A program made the position numbers and the translations under genes. Below, one piece after another: positions 1 through 6,980 of a stretch of 7,015 bases of DNA; the stretch's first letter is position 1, and every line of letters begins with the position of its first letter. The notes below the pieces were generated by a model. That model was not told the DNA's origin, did no database searches, and saw nothing but the letters and a program-made list of their open reading frames with translations. Origin of the DNA: DASTDH01 sp041167675 (GTDB lineage: Bacteria; Verrucomicrobiota; Verrucomicrobiia; Chthoniobacterales; JAFAMB01); assembly GCA_041167675.1 (NCBI GenBank), contig JBEEIB010000177.1, positions 1 through 7,015 of the forward strand, read 5' to 3'.

Positions 1-335
1 GACCGATTCTTTGGCCGATTGGCTAACCGAGAAAGCCCCGTAGCCGCTCTGCCAGCTGCAAATGGCTGTGACCTTTAGCCTTTACGGTCCATTGTCGAGC
101 TGGTTTTGAGCTTCTTGACCAACTCGGTGAGCGACGTGGTTCGGGAAAGGCCACTAAGGATATGAACCTGATCCTCCATCCCGCCCACCTGCAGCGGTTC
201 ACATTGCAGGCCCCGTAAGGTTCCGGTCAAATAGGCATGCACCTCTGAACGGAGCTCGGCCGACTGCAAGAATGCCATTCGGTTTTTGGTTGAGAAGATG
301 ATGTGCACCAATACGAGCGCTAGCGATTGAGGCAT
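1..335 (-). pseudogene. Decayed IS200-like (Y1/RAYT-type) transposase, frameshifted, runs off left edge
   Basis: The intact N-terminal part reads MPQSL...VHIIFSTKNR, which is the usual opening of small Y1 tyrosine transposases related to REP-associated (RAYT) enzymes of about 150 residues. The next block, GGMEDQVHIL, is the place of the metal-binding HUH motif (normally DHVHxL), but the first histidine is Gln here (codon at 168-170). The frame then stops at 75-77. The family sequence continues in other frames. Around 91-96 the frame shifts to read SSTQWTVKAKG, and from position 54 down to the edge a third frame reads WQSGYGAFSVSQSAKESV, the conserved family block after the HUH region. At least two frameshifts plus the Gln substitution make it almost certainly inactive. 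The catalytic tyrosine would lie beyond the window. The start is taken as the second of two adjacent ATGs (335) because relatives begin MPQSL. Confidence 0.85.
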
Positions 336-381
336 CATACGATTACACCATATATTTCTGTGTTTGTCCTGTTAAATCTAG

Positions 382-464
382 CGCCCCTACAGGGCGGATC
401 GCTGTGGTGTTCGCTTTCCCGGGGTTAAAACCCCGGGCTGAGTCCTTCTGCCCCCTCGGGGTAG
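382..464. repeat. Cluster of three GC-rich hairpins, REP-like, next to the RAYT remnant
   Basis: Three inverted repeats lie close together. The first is CGCCC (382-386) with GGGCG (392-396). The second is CCCGGGGTT (418-426) with AACCCCGGG (429-437), a perfect 9-bp stem around two bases. The third is CTGCCCC (448-454) with GGGGTAG (458-464), a stem with one G-T pair. No open reading frame of note spans them. Such GC-rich palindromes commonly lie beside REP-associated Y1 transposases and are their substrates. The assignment to that class is inference from position and structure. Confidence 0.6.
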
Positions 465-518
465 GCAATCATCCCGAAAATTTAAGTTAGCGCTTATAGG
501 GCTTTGTCCTAGGGTATT

Positions 519-569
519 CTGAAGCGCGGCTTCGCCACTTCAGCAACCGCTGACCATCAACGGTTGGCT
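519..569 (-). terminator. Possible transcription terminator or processing hairpins at the 3' end of putA
   Basis: Two stem-loops lie at and just past the PutA stop codon (557-559). In plus-strand coordinates, AGCAACCG (542-549) pairs with CGGTTGGCT (561-569) with one bulged base. CTGAAG (519-524) pairs with CTTCAG (538-543), enclosing an inner GGC-TTC-GCC stem (528-536). Neither is followed by a T-run on the minus strand, so a classical intrinsic terminator is not demonstrated. mRNA 3'-end protection or a REP-like element are alternatives. Confidence 0.35.
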
Positions 570-3562
570 GTCAGCTCATTTGCGAATTCAGTGCGAGCTA
601 CCATCTCAGTCTCCGGCGCGAAGCCGCGTCGCAAGGTGTTTTCGGTGACCACCCGGGGGACGGTGAACTGAAGCAAGTAATCACGCCCTCCTGCTTTGGT
701 ACCTCCGCCGGACATCAAGTGTCCACCAAAAGGATGACGGCCGACAACCGCGCCGGTGATGCTCCGGTTGATGTAGAGGTTACCTACATTAAAGGAGCGA
801 CGAACCTTTTCGATATTTTGCGGACTACGGGAGTAGAGTCCTCCGGTCAGCGCGTACTCGGTAGAATTTGCGATTTCTAGCGCTTGATCCAGATCGCGGG
901 CCGGTGTTACCGCGAGCACCGGTCCAAAAATTTCTTCCTGGGCCAACCGCGCACCAACCGGGACGTCAATGAAGATTGTTGGCGGAACAAAATAGCCGGC
1001 AAGGTTTGCCGGAAGTTTTGCTTCGAAAGCGATGCGATGCTCCTTTCGGCCAAGTGCCAAATAGGTCTCGATTTTCTTTTTGGCTGCCTCGTCAACCACC
1101 GGACCGATATCGGTGCCTGGTTCCTCTGGGAGTCCAATTTTCAACGCGGCAGCTGCCTCAACCAATCGCGGTAAAAGCCGCTCGCCCACTTTCCCGACCG
1201 GAATCAAGCGAGAGAGCGCAGAACATTTTTGGCCCTGGAAACCAAAGGCGGAATGGATGATTCCAAGCACTGCCTCATCGAGATCGGCGTCGCCGTCAAT
1301 GATCATTGCGTTCTTTCCGCCCATCTCGCAAACGACCTTCTTCAAGTTGCGTTGGCCCGAGTGCGTGACGCCGGCGAATTGCCAGATCGTCGTTCCCACT
1401 TCTCTTGAGCCGGTGAAGGCGATGAGATCAATATTGGGATGGGTGACCAAATAAGATCCCACGTCCTCTCCCGTGCCAGTCAACAGATTGGCAACACCCT
1501 CCGGGAGGCCTGATTCTTGCAGAATTTCCATGAACAGCGCGCCGATTACGGATGATTGTTCCGCTGGCTTGATCACTACGGTATTTCCGGTAACTAGCGC
1601 GGCGACGCTCATCCCACAGAGAATGGCGAGCGGGAAATTCCATGGAGCAATGATTGCGCTGATGCCGCGGGGAAGATAACTCTCCAAACTAACTTCGCCG
1701 GCGACGTCTTGAGTCAATCGGCCTCGGCCCAGACGACGGGCTTCTTCTGCGTAGAAGCGGCAAAAGTCGATCGCTTCGATCACATCGGCATCGGCTTCAA
1801 TCCAGGTTTTACCGACTTCGAAGACCTGCCAAGCGGCCAGTTCGGTTCGGCGTTGTTGCAGCCGCTCCGCTATTCGATCGAGACAGCGAGCCCGGTCTTC
1901 TGCTGAGAGGCGGCTCCAGCGTGGGAATGCTTTTTGGGCCGATTCGACCGCAGCAATCACCTCTTCTTTGCCGCCCGCGGCGACCGTACCTATCAATTGG
2001 TCGGGCCGCGCGGGATTTACCGAATTGAGAGATCTCGATGATTCCACCGGTTTTCCGGCGACCACGAGCGGATAATGTTTTCCCAGCCGCTGGCGTACTT
2101 TTGAAATGGCGTCACTCATCGCCATTCGCGCAGATTCGAGTGCAAAATCAAGCGGAGGTTCATTGACAAAGCGCGGTTGAACGAACACTGGTTCCCCACG
2201 TTCTGAGCCTTCTTGACCGGCGATTGCAGCGGGATCCTCGAGCAGTCTGGTGATCGATGTATTTGCACTGAACTTCGCCCGGAGAAAACCTTCATTGGAA
2301 GTATTCTCCAGAAGGCGTCTCACCAAATACGCCATGCCAGGAACAAGTTCTCCGATCGGACAATACTCGCGGACTCGATGTCCAAGTTCCACTAAAGCCC
2401 GACGCACCGGGGTCGCCATGCCGTATAGCATCTGAAACTCGTAGTCACCTGCTCGCAGACCAAGTTTCTCGGCATACACAATCGCGTACGCAATGCTGCG
2501 CACGTTGTGAGAGGCGAACGCAGGATAAACCGTTTCGTGATTTTCCAGAACCAGTCGAGTGATCCTCTCATAATTGGCGTCTGTCTCCGGTTTTGCTAGA
2601 TAGACCGGCACTTTCCAGGTCCGTTGAGCCGCAATTACTTTCTCGAAATCCCAATAGGCGCCCTTTACCAGTCGGACAGTAAAGTGGCAGCCAGTATTCC
2701 GGCTCCATTTCAGTAGAGCTTCCGCGTCAGCTAGAGAGTCTCGGAGGTATGCTTGAATCACCAGCCCGAGCTGAGAGTATCCGGAAAACTCTTCTTCGAG
2801 TCGTTTGAACAGGTCCACGGTCAACTGCTTCAGACCGTAGTGTTCCATATCGAGGTTAATAAACGCGCCGAGCTCGCGTGCTCGTGAGACGATCGGTCGA
2901 AGTCGGCGCAGGATCGTGTCAATGCTTTGGTTCGGATCGGCCACCTGGACCCGTGCGCAAAGCGCAGAAAGTTTCACTGACACATTCACCAGGGGAGGTT
3001 CATTGGTCGCGAGTGGCTCCTGCGGTCTCCATTGGCGCGTTGCGTCGGCCAGAAAGTCGAGAAGAGCGCGGTAGCGGCCAGCGTATTCGTCTGCTTCCCG
3101 ATCACTGACCACGGCTTCACCCAGAATATCTACAGTAAATCGTGCACCCTCTTTCCAAATTTGCTGGAGGTTCGGGAAAGCGGATTCTCCGTCCGTGCCG
3201 GTAATGAAGATATTGGCCATTGCCGTGACATTGCTCTTTATTATTGCCGCCGGAATGGCCGGTGCGATGCGGCCAACAGTAAGCGCTCCGCGCATAAGCC
3301 CGGAAACAGACGTCTTCGCGTCCTTCAGGTACTCCGCTAGGTGTTTTACTACATCGGTTGAGGAAGTGAGGGTCGGGAGTACGTCGACGAAGCGAAACAT
3401 CTGCGTCTTGAATGCCTCGTCTTTCATCGACCATTCCATCAACCGGCCGTAAAAATCATTACGGCGAAAAACGGCAGTGTTGCCTTGGAATTTGTCAATG
3501 AGCGCAAAAATCTGGCGTCCACGCTGCTCGATTTCAGATTGGAGAGGAACGGTCGAATTCAT
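557..3562 (-). CDS. putA: Bifunctional proline dehydrogenase / L-glutamate gamma-semialdehyde dehydrogenase (short PutA)
   Basis: PutA oxidises proline to pyrroline-5-carboxylate using FAD and then converts glutamate semialdehyde to glutamate using NAD+. Residues are numbered from a TTG at 3565; the ATG at 3562, chosen as start, gives 1001 residues. The proline dehydrogenase barrel spans roughly 110-430: VSVKLSAL (Lys198), INLDMEHYGL (Asp239), RLVKGAYW (Arg298, Lys301), ASHNVRSIAYA, and LVRRLLEN, whose Arg416/Arg417 should bind the proline carboxylate. The aldehyde dehydrogenase domain spans about 500-975: IAPWNFP (Asn643), VVIKPAEQ (Lys666), FTGSREVG, the general base Glu747 in CEMGGKN, the nucleophile Cys781 in GQKCSALSR, and EEIFGPV. 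All key residues are present. The ribbon-helix-helix DNA-binding domain and the C-terminal extension of long PutAs (about 1320 residues in E. coli) are absent, so this is the minimal catalytic type and not a self-repressor. No convincing ribosome binding site is visible. Confidence 0.97.
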   Translation of the reverse strand: MNSTVPLQSEIEQRGRQIFALIDKFQGNTAVFRRNDFYGRLMEWSMKDEAFKTQMFRFVDVLPTLTSSTDVVKHLAEYLKDAKTSVSGLMRGALTVGRIAPAIPAAIIKSNVTAMANIFITGTDGESAFPNLQQIWKEGARFTVDILGEAVVSDREADEYAGRYRALLDFLADATRQWRPQEPLATNEPPLVNVSVKLSALCARVQVADPNQSIDTILRRLRPIVSRARELGAFINLDMEHYGLKQLTVDLFKRLEEEFSGYSQLGLVIQAYLRDSLADAEALLKWSRNTGCHFTVRLVKGAYWDFEKVIAAQRTWKVPVYLAKPETDANYERITRLVLENHETVYPAFASHNVRSIAYAIVYAEKLGLRAGDYEFQMLYGMATPVRRALVELGHRVREYCPIGELVPGMAYLVRRLLENTSNEGFLRAKFSANTSITRLLEDPAAIAGQEGSERGEPVFVQPRFVNEPPLDFALESARMAMSDAISKVRQRLGKHYPLVVAGKPVESSRSLNSVNPARPDQLIGTVAAGGKEEVIAAVESAQKAFPRWSRLSAEDRARCLDRIAERLQQRRTELAAWQVFEVGKTWIEADADVIEAIDFCRFYAEEARRLGRGRLTQDVAGEVSLESYLPRGISAIIAPWNFPLAILCGMSVAALVTGNTVVIKPAEQSSVIGALFMEILQESGLPEGVANLLTGTGEDVGSYLVTHPNIDLIAFTGSREVGTTIWQFAGVTHSGQRNLKKVVCEMGGKNAMIIDGDADLDEAVLGIIHSAFGFQGQKCSALSRLIPVGKVGERLLPRLVEAAAALKIGLPEEPGTDIGPVVDEAAKKKIETYLALGRKEHRIAFEAKLPANLAGYFVPPTIFIDVPVGARLAQEEIFGPVLAVTPARDLDQALEIANSTEYALTGGLYSRSPQNIEKVRRSFNVGNLYINRSITGAVVGRHPFGGHLMSGGGTKAGGRDYLLQFTVPRVVTENTLRRGFAPETEMVARTEFANELTANR

Positions 3563-3582
3563 CAAGATAGGAAATATACTGC

Positions 3583-3617
3583 AGAATCTGTAACGTAGAA
3601 TCTAGAATCTAGAAGGT
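3583..3617. repeat. Period-7 repeat (AGAATCT) upstream of putA
   Basis: AGAATCT occurs at 3583-3589, 3597-3603 and 3604-3610, and a degenerate AGAAGGT follows at 3611-3617. All are in one 7-bp register, and only the unit at 3590-3596 (GTAACGT) departs from it. The array begins about 20 bp upstream of the putA start, in the gap towards the divergent methyltransferase gene, so it overlaps the likely putA promoter. On the minus strand a TATATT that could be a -10 box lies at 3573-3578, without a good -35. A regulatory role is possible but unproven. Confidence 0.55.
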
Positions 3618-3786
3618 CATGACCGCAAAGACTGCCGTTTTGTGGGGCGATCAAGTCGGCAGCTGCCAGTGCAAACAATGGCAACCGCGATTTGTGATGG
3701 CGTCAAGCCGATCGCTTCGGTTAACTCTTGAGGGCGGGGCAGCACCAGCAGCTGGGGACAGTCGCCGCTACCGTTTCTCGCTACCA

Positions 3787-4359
3787 ATGCGCACTATAAT
3801 TTCATCGATCACCTTAATTTTGGCCTTCGGCTATTTGGCTTTCGAAATTTATTTGCTTGCGGCCAGACGCGGACGGGGCGCGATAACCAGTGATGATCGG
3901 GGAACTCTTTCCTGGGCCTGGATGCTTATTTTGGGCAGTTGTCTGTTTGGCTTTTTGGTAGCCGGGAGACTTCCATTTCTGCAGTGGCCGCGAGTGCTGT
4001 GGATCGTAGCCGTCGCAGACCTGCTCATTCTTGCAGGTTTTTCTATCAGGCTGTGGGCGATCCGGCACTTAGGAGAGTTCTTTACGGTAGACGTTGGCGT
4101 TCAAAGGGATCACCGAGTTGTTCAGGACGGACCATATCGATTTGTGCGACACCCCTCTTATTCAGGCGGGCTGATTGCAATGACTGGAATCGCCTGTCTG
4201 ACATTCAACTGGCTAGGGTTTATTGTCATCGTTGGCTGCTGCCTGGCTGCCTACATGATCCGCATATCGGTCGAGGAAAATGTCTTGATGAATAGTTTAG
4301 GCGATGACTATCGGCGGTACGCTGCCCGAACCAAGCGCCTGATTCCCTGGATCTTTTAA
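3787..4359 (+). CDS. Isoprenylcysteine carboxyl methyltransferase (ICMT) family membrane protein
   Basis: The 190-residue product is an integral membrane protein. Hydrophobic segments lie at about residues 3-25, 42-60, 68-88 and 127-160. The conserved C-terminal half has RHLGEFFT (93-100), GPYRFVRHPSYSGG (115-128) and the paired acidic residues EE (163-164) followed by LGDDYRRYAARTKRLIPWIF. This is the S-adenosylmethionine-binding signature of the ICMT/PEMT-like methyltransferase superfamily. Bacteria have no prenylated CAAX proteins in the eukaryotic sense, so the substrate is unknown. The open frame extends upstream to an ATG at 3619 (246 residues), preceded by AGAAGG with only two bases of spacing. 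The extra 56 residues are polar, contain CQC, and match nothing I know in the family, so the internal ATG beginning MRTIISS is preferred. The gene converges on the citrate synthase gene, and their stop codons share TTAA at 4356-4359. Confidence 0.85.
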   Translation: MRTIISSITLILAFGYLAFEIYLLAARRGRGAITSDDRGTLSWAWMLILGSCLFGFLVAGRLPFLQWPRVLWIVAVADLLILAGFSIRLWAIRHLGEFFTVDVGVQRDHRVVQDGPYRFVRHPSYSGGLIAMTGIACLTFNWLGFIVIVGCCLAAYMIRISVEENVLMNSLGDDYRRYAARTKRLIPWIF

Positions 4360-5591
4360 CAACGAACGTCAACGCCGGTACTGACGTTCGTTGACGTTCG
4401 CTGTTGTTCACTGTCGTTCGCTGGCACTGGTCCAATGTAACGAGCTCGCGGGCGAATGAGCTTTCCGCTTTCTGCTTGTTCGGCGGCATGCGCAATCCAG
4501 CCGGCCGTTCTTCCGAGCGCAAACAGAGCGAACGCCGCATGCGATGGAAGTTGCAGGCTCAACGAGCAAACGGCTAGGGCCAGATCAATATTGGGCTTCC
4601 GCTTCAATGCTTTGGCGGCGCTAACGACCACCTTCAGCCAAGGTCGCGCTTCGGCAGCGAAGTATTTGTTAAGTAAGTCGAACAGCTTGGCTGCTCTCGG
4701 ATCTCCGTTGGGGTAGAGTGGGTGACCAAACCCGGGTATTTCAATGCCAGCTCGGATGCGCTGGAGAAGGGAATCGCGAACCGATGATAACCCTTGCATC
4801 TCGACCAACAATTTGGTCGTTCGTTCGATTCCGCCGCCGTGGCGGCTGCCGCGCAAGGCACACAATGCCGCGCTGACGACTTCGTAGATGCTGGTGCCGG
4901 CGGAACAAACAACTCGAGCCGTGAACGACGAAACATTCAGTTCATGATCGATGCAGAGAATAAGCGCCGCATTAATTATCATTTCTGCATCAGTTCTTGG
5001 TCGACACCATGCTTTTCGCAGCTCCCGGGCCACTTCGGTCACGTTGGGATTTAGCTTCCGCGTTAGTATCTGAAGAAAGAGGGAGAGAATGTGAGTTCCA
5101 CTTTCGCGCAGATTCGGTAGAGAGAAGTCATATCCGAGTGGTTCGGTCATTGCAGCTCGTAACAGCGCCTCCTGAAAAAGCAGAATTGGATCTCGGTCGC
5201 ATTCTTTCGGTCCGACCGTCGAATGACCGCTCGCGGAGACTTCCCAATTGCCGGTCCAGAACCAGGTTGCGACTTCCAGGAAGGTTCGGGATGAGGCTAA
5301 CGCGGTCGCTTCTTTGCCGCGATAGAACACCTGTCCATTGGTGAGTAACGTGAGGCCGGATTCCAAAAGAGGACTGCCCCAATACAAGGCATTCGACATT
5401 TCTGCCGACGGTTGTTGTCTGATCCGTTTGCGCTGCTTCAATCGCTCGAGATCGAGCCGATGATAGACGCGTGAACGCTGATTCAGGCCATACTCCGATC
5501 GGACCAACCCTCGGCTGACATATGCGTAAAGCGTTGTTTTGCTAATGTTCAGGAAATCAGCGGCCTCGGTAGCAGTCAGATGGATTTTCAT
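4356..5591 (-). CDS. Citrate synthase-family protein with N-terminal helix-turn-helix domain
   Basis: The protein has 411 residues. Residues 1-55 form a MerR/excisionase-type helix-turn-helix (TATEAADFLNISKTTLYAYV, then RVYHRLDLERLKQRKR). Residues 65-390 form a citrate synthase fold. The catalytic set is retained: His216 in DHELNVSSFTAR, His251 in RHGGG, and Asp336 in KPNIDLA. GFGHPLYPNGDPRA (287-300) and RPRARYIGP (380-388) match the substrate-binding segments, the latter with the carboxylate-binding arginine. Condensation of acetyl-CoA or propionyl-CoA with oxaloacetate is therefore plausible. Proline replaces the usual Arg in GFGHRxY, so the exact substrate is open. The DNA-binding domain suggests the enzyme may also regulate, most simply at the palindrome between itself and the divergent gene. 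The last 21 residues come from a decamer repeat and look appended. The start is an ATG with no strong ribosome binding site. Confidence 0.9.
   Translation of the reverse strand: MKIHLTATEAADFLNISKTTLYAYVSRGLVRSEYGLNQRSRVYHRLDLERLKQRKRIRQQPSAEMSNALYWGSPLLESGLTLLTNGQVFYRGKEATALASSRTFLEVATWFWTGNWEVSASGHSTVGPKECDRDPILLFQEALLRAAMTEPLGYDFSLPNLRESGTHILSLFLQILTRKLNPNVTEVARELRKAWCRPRTDAEMIINAALILCIDHELNVSSFTARVVCSAGTSIYEVVSAALCALRGSRHGGGIERTTKLLVEMQGLSSVRDSLLQRIRAGIEIPGFGHPLYPNGDPRAAKLFDLLNKYFAAEARPWLKVVVSAAKALKRKPNIDLALAVCSLSLQLPSHAAFALFALGRTAGWIAHAAEQAESGKLIRPRARYIGPVPANDSEQQRTSTNVSTGVDVRC
4360..4393. terminator. Strong 12-bp hairpin at the convergent gene ends
   Basis: CAACGAACGTCA (4360-4371) and TGACGTTCGTTG (4382-4393) are perfectly complementary around a 10-base loop. 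The hairpin begins directly after the methyltransferase stop codon and lies inside the 3' end of the citrate synthase gene. Because it is symmetric it could act on transcripts from either side, but no T-run follows on either strand. Bidirectional termination is therefore only inferred. Confidence 0.4.
4361..4431. repeat. Period-10 repeat array, copy A (inverted relative to copy B)
   Basis: From 4382 the plus strand reads in 10-bp units: TGACGTTCGT, TGACGTTCGC, TGTTGTTCAC, TGTCGTTCGC, then a decayed TGGCACTGGT at 4422-4431. Further repeat-like sequence at 4361-4371 is in the opposite orientation and creates the hairpin. In the citrate synthase reading direction the core is GCGAACGTCA. The same block recurs in inverse orientation at the right end of the window, with about 31 of 33 bases identical by eye. 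It covers the last codons of the citrate synthase gene. Confidence 0.8.
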
Positions 5592-5613
5592 ACTATGCCT
5601 AGCAGAAGACAGA

Positions 5614-5629
5614 TTGATTTATGAATCAA
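5614..5629. promoter_or_regulatory. Operator-like palindrome between divergent genes
   Basis: TTGATTTATGAATCAA is a 16-bp palindrome with a single mismatched pair (7 of 8 pairs match). It sits near the centre of the 57-bp gap between the helix-turn-helix citrate synthase start (5591) and the acyltransferase start (5649). That is a typical place for a site controlling both directions. The DNA-binding domain of the neighbouring protein is the obvious candidate ligand. No convincing -35/-10 pair could be assigned on either strand. Confidence 0.5.
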
Positions 5630-5648
5630 CATTGACGGACAGGCGAGG

Positions 5649-6980
5649 TTGAACTTCGCTAATCCTATGCCAGCCACCCTCGGAATGCGGACCGTCGAGC
5701 AGGGACCAGACTATTTTGAACGGCAGTTTCCGAAAGAGACGTTTCCCCTCTATGGCTGGGAGACCCGACCACCAGGTTTGCCGGCCGAGGTCTGGACGAC
5801 CGAAACTACCCATCGCGATGGACAGCAAGGAGGATTGCCGCTCACTACTGAGCAAAGCATTCGGATCTACGAAATTTTGTGTCGGTTTACTCGGAATTCT
5901 GGGGCTATTCGGCAAGCGGAGTTTTTTGTTTACCGTCGTTTCGATCTGGATGCGCTACGGGAGGCGCAACGGCGCTTCCAAAGCGGTCACCCGATCGAAC
6001 CAACGACCTGGATCCGCGCCTCGACCAAGGATGTAAGGCTGATCCAATCTCTGGGAGTACGCGAATCCGGACTGCTCGCTTCGATTTCTGATTATCACGT
6101 TTTTCATAAATTTACGCCCGGAGGACGAAAATCGGCCGCGTCAATCTACCTGGACGCGGTACAAATGGCATTAGAGAATGGGATACGTCCGCGGCTGCAC
6201 CTCGAGGACGCTACTCGCGCTTCGATCGATTTTATCCTCTACTTTGTCGACGCTGTGCGGAAGAAGTCGGCTGATTTTCCGGAAACCGTTCGACCTAAGT
6301 TTCGCTTATGCGATACCCTCGGGTTGGGTCTACCCGATGAGGATGTTCCGCTGCCGCGAGGTATACCAAGGCTCTTTCGTGAGCTGATCAAGATCGGTTT
6401 GCCGCCCGCTGATCTTGAGTTTCATCCGCACAATGATACCGGTTTAATCACTGCGAACTGCCTGGCAGCGATACGAAATGGATGCGGAGTGATCAACGGA
6501 ACTTGTTTGGGTAAAGGTGAGAGAACCGGTAACGCGCCATTGGAGTTGGTGCTCATGCATTTGATCGGTATGGGGTTCTTGGCGGAGCGACAGCCAGATT
6601 TTACCGCCTTGAACGAGCTAGCTGAAACGTACGCGAGGCTCGGCCAGCCCGTCGCCGAAAAGGCTCCGCTTTATGGGCGTGATGCGCATCGGACCCGAGC
6701 CGGGATTCACGCTGATGGGCTCAATAAGTTCTGGTGGATGTACGCACCGTTTGATGTACCTCGGCTGATTGGTCGACCCCTGGAGGTTTCGCTGACCAAG
6801 GATTCTGGTCTGGCCGGGCTCATTTTTGCGGCTCATCAACATTTGGACGGTCATTTTACCAAAGACGATCCAAGGGTCAGGCGAGCCTATGATTGGATGA
6901 TCCAAGAATTTGATCAGGGCCGGCAAACCGCGGTCGAATGGGAAGAAATCGCCCATTTCTTTTACAATGAACAACAGTGA
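5649..6980 (+). CDS. HMGL-like acyltransferase (isopropylmalate/homocitrate/Re-citrate synthase superfamily)
   Basis: The 443-residue product is a TIM-barrel enzyme that condenses an acyl-CoA, probably acetyl-CoA, with a 2-oxo acid. Motifs in order are ETTHRDGQQG (52-61, the RDGxQ metal/substrate motif), HLEDATR (184-190), FHPHNDTGLITAN (258-270; His259 and His261 are metal ligands), the NGTCLGKGERTGNAPLE block (283-299), and AGIHADGLNK (351-360) followed by FDVPRLIGRPLEV. The C-terminal LeuA allosteric domain of isopropylmalate synthases (usual length about 510 residues) is absent. The GERTGN and AGIHADGL motifs recall homocitrate synthase and Re-citrate synthase more than LeuA, from memory of those families. 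The head-to-head pairing with a citrate synthase-fold protein supports a citrate or related product but does not prove it. The start is TTG at 5649, with AGG at 5641-5643 as a weak ribosome binding site. ATG at 5667 is the alternative. Confidence 0.88.
   Translation: MNFANPMPATLGMRTVEQGPDYFERQFPKETFPLYGWETRPPGLPAEVWTTETTHRDGQQGGLPLTTEQSIRIYEILCRFTRNSGAIRQAEFFVYRRFDLDALREAQRRFQSGHPIEPTTWIRASTKDVRLIQSLGVRESGLLASISDYHVFHKFTPGGRKSAASIYLDAVQMALENGIRPRLHLEDATRASIDFILYFVDAVRKKSADFPETVRPKFRLCDTLGLGLPDEDVPLPRGIPRLFRELIKIGLPPADLEFHPHNDTGLITANCLAAIRNGCGVINGTCLGKGERTGNAPLELVLMHLIGMGFLAERQPDFTALNELAETYARLGQPVAEKAPLYGRDAHRTRAGIHADGLNKFWWMYAPFDVPRLIGRPLEVSLTKDSGLAGLIFAAHQHLDGHFTKDDPRVRRAYDWMIQEFDQGRQTAVEWEEIAHFFYNEQQ

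Noticed and set aside
884..1454. Overlapping plus-strand open frames of about 94-124 codons inside putA
   Set aside because: They lie antisense to the strongly conserved aldehyde dehydrogenase domain, show no recognisable motifs, and are explained by its codon pattern.
4382..4431. Decamer units considered as a CRISPR array
   Set aside because: The repeats are 10 bp and contiguous, with no spacers and no cas genes.
4226..4540. A 104-codon minus-strand frame spanning the ends of the methyltransferase and citrate synthase genes
   Set aside because: It overlaps two well-supported genes and the decamer array, has no family resemblance, and is a frame shadow.
5632..5637. TTGACG as a -35 box for the acyltransferase gene
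   Set aside because: It is only 12 bp from the TTG start codon, leaving no room for a -10 box upstream of the start.
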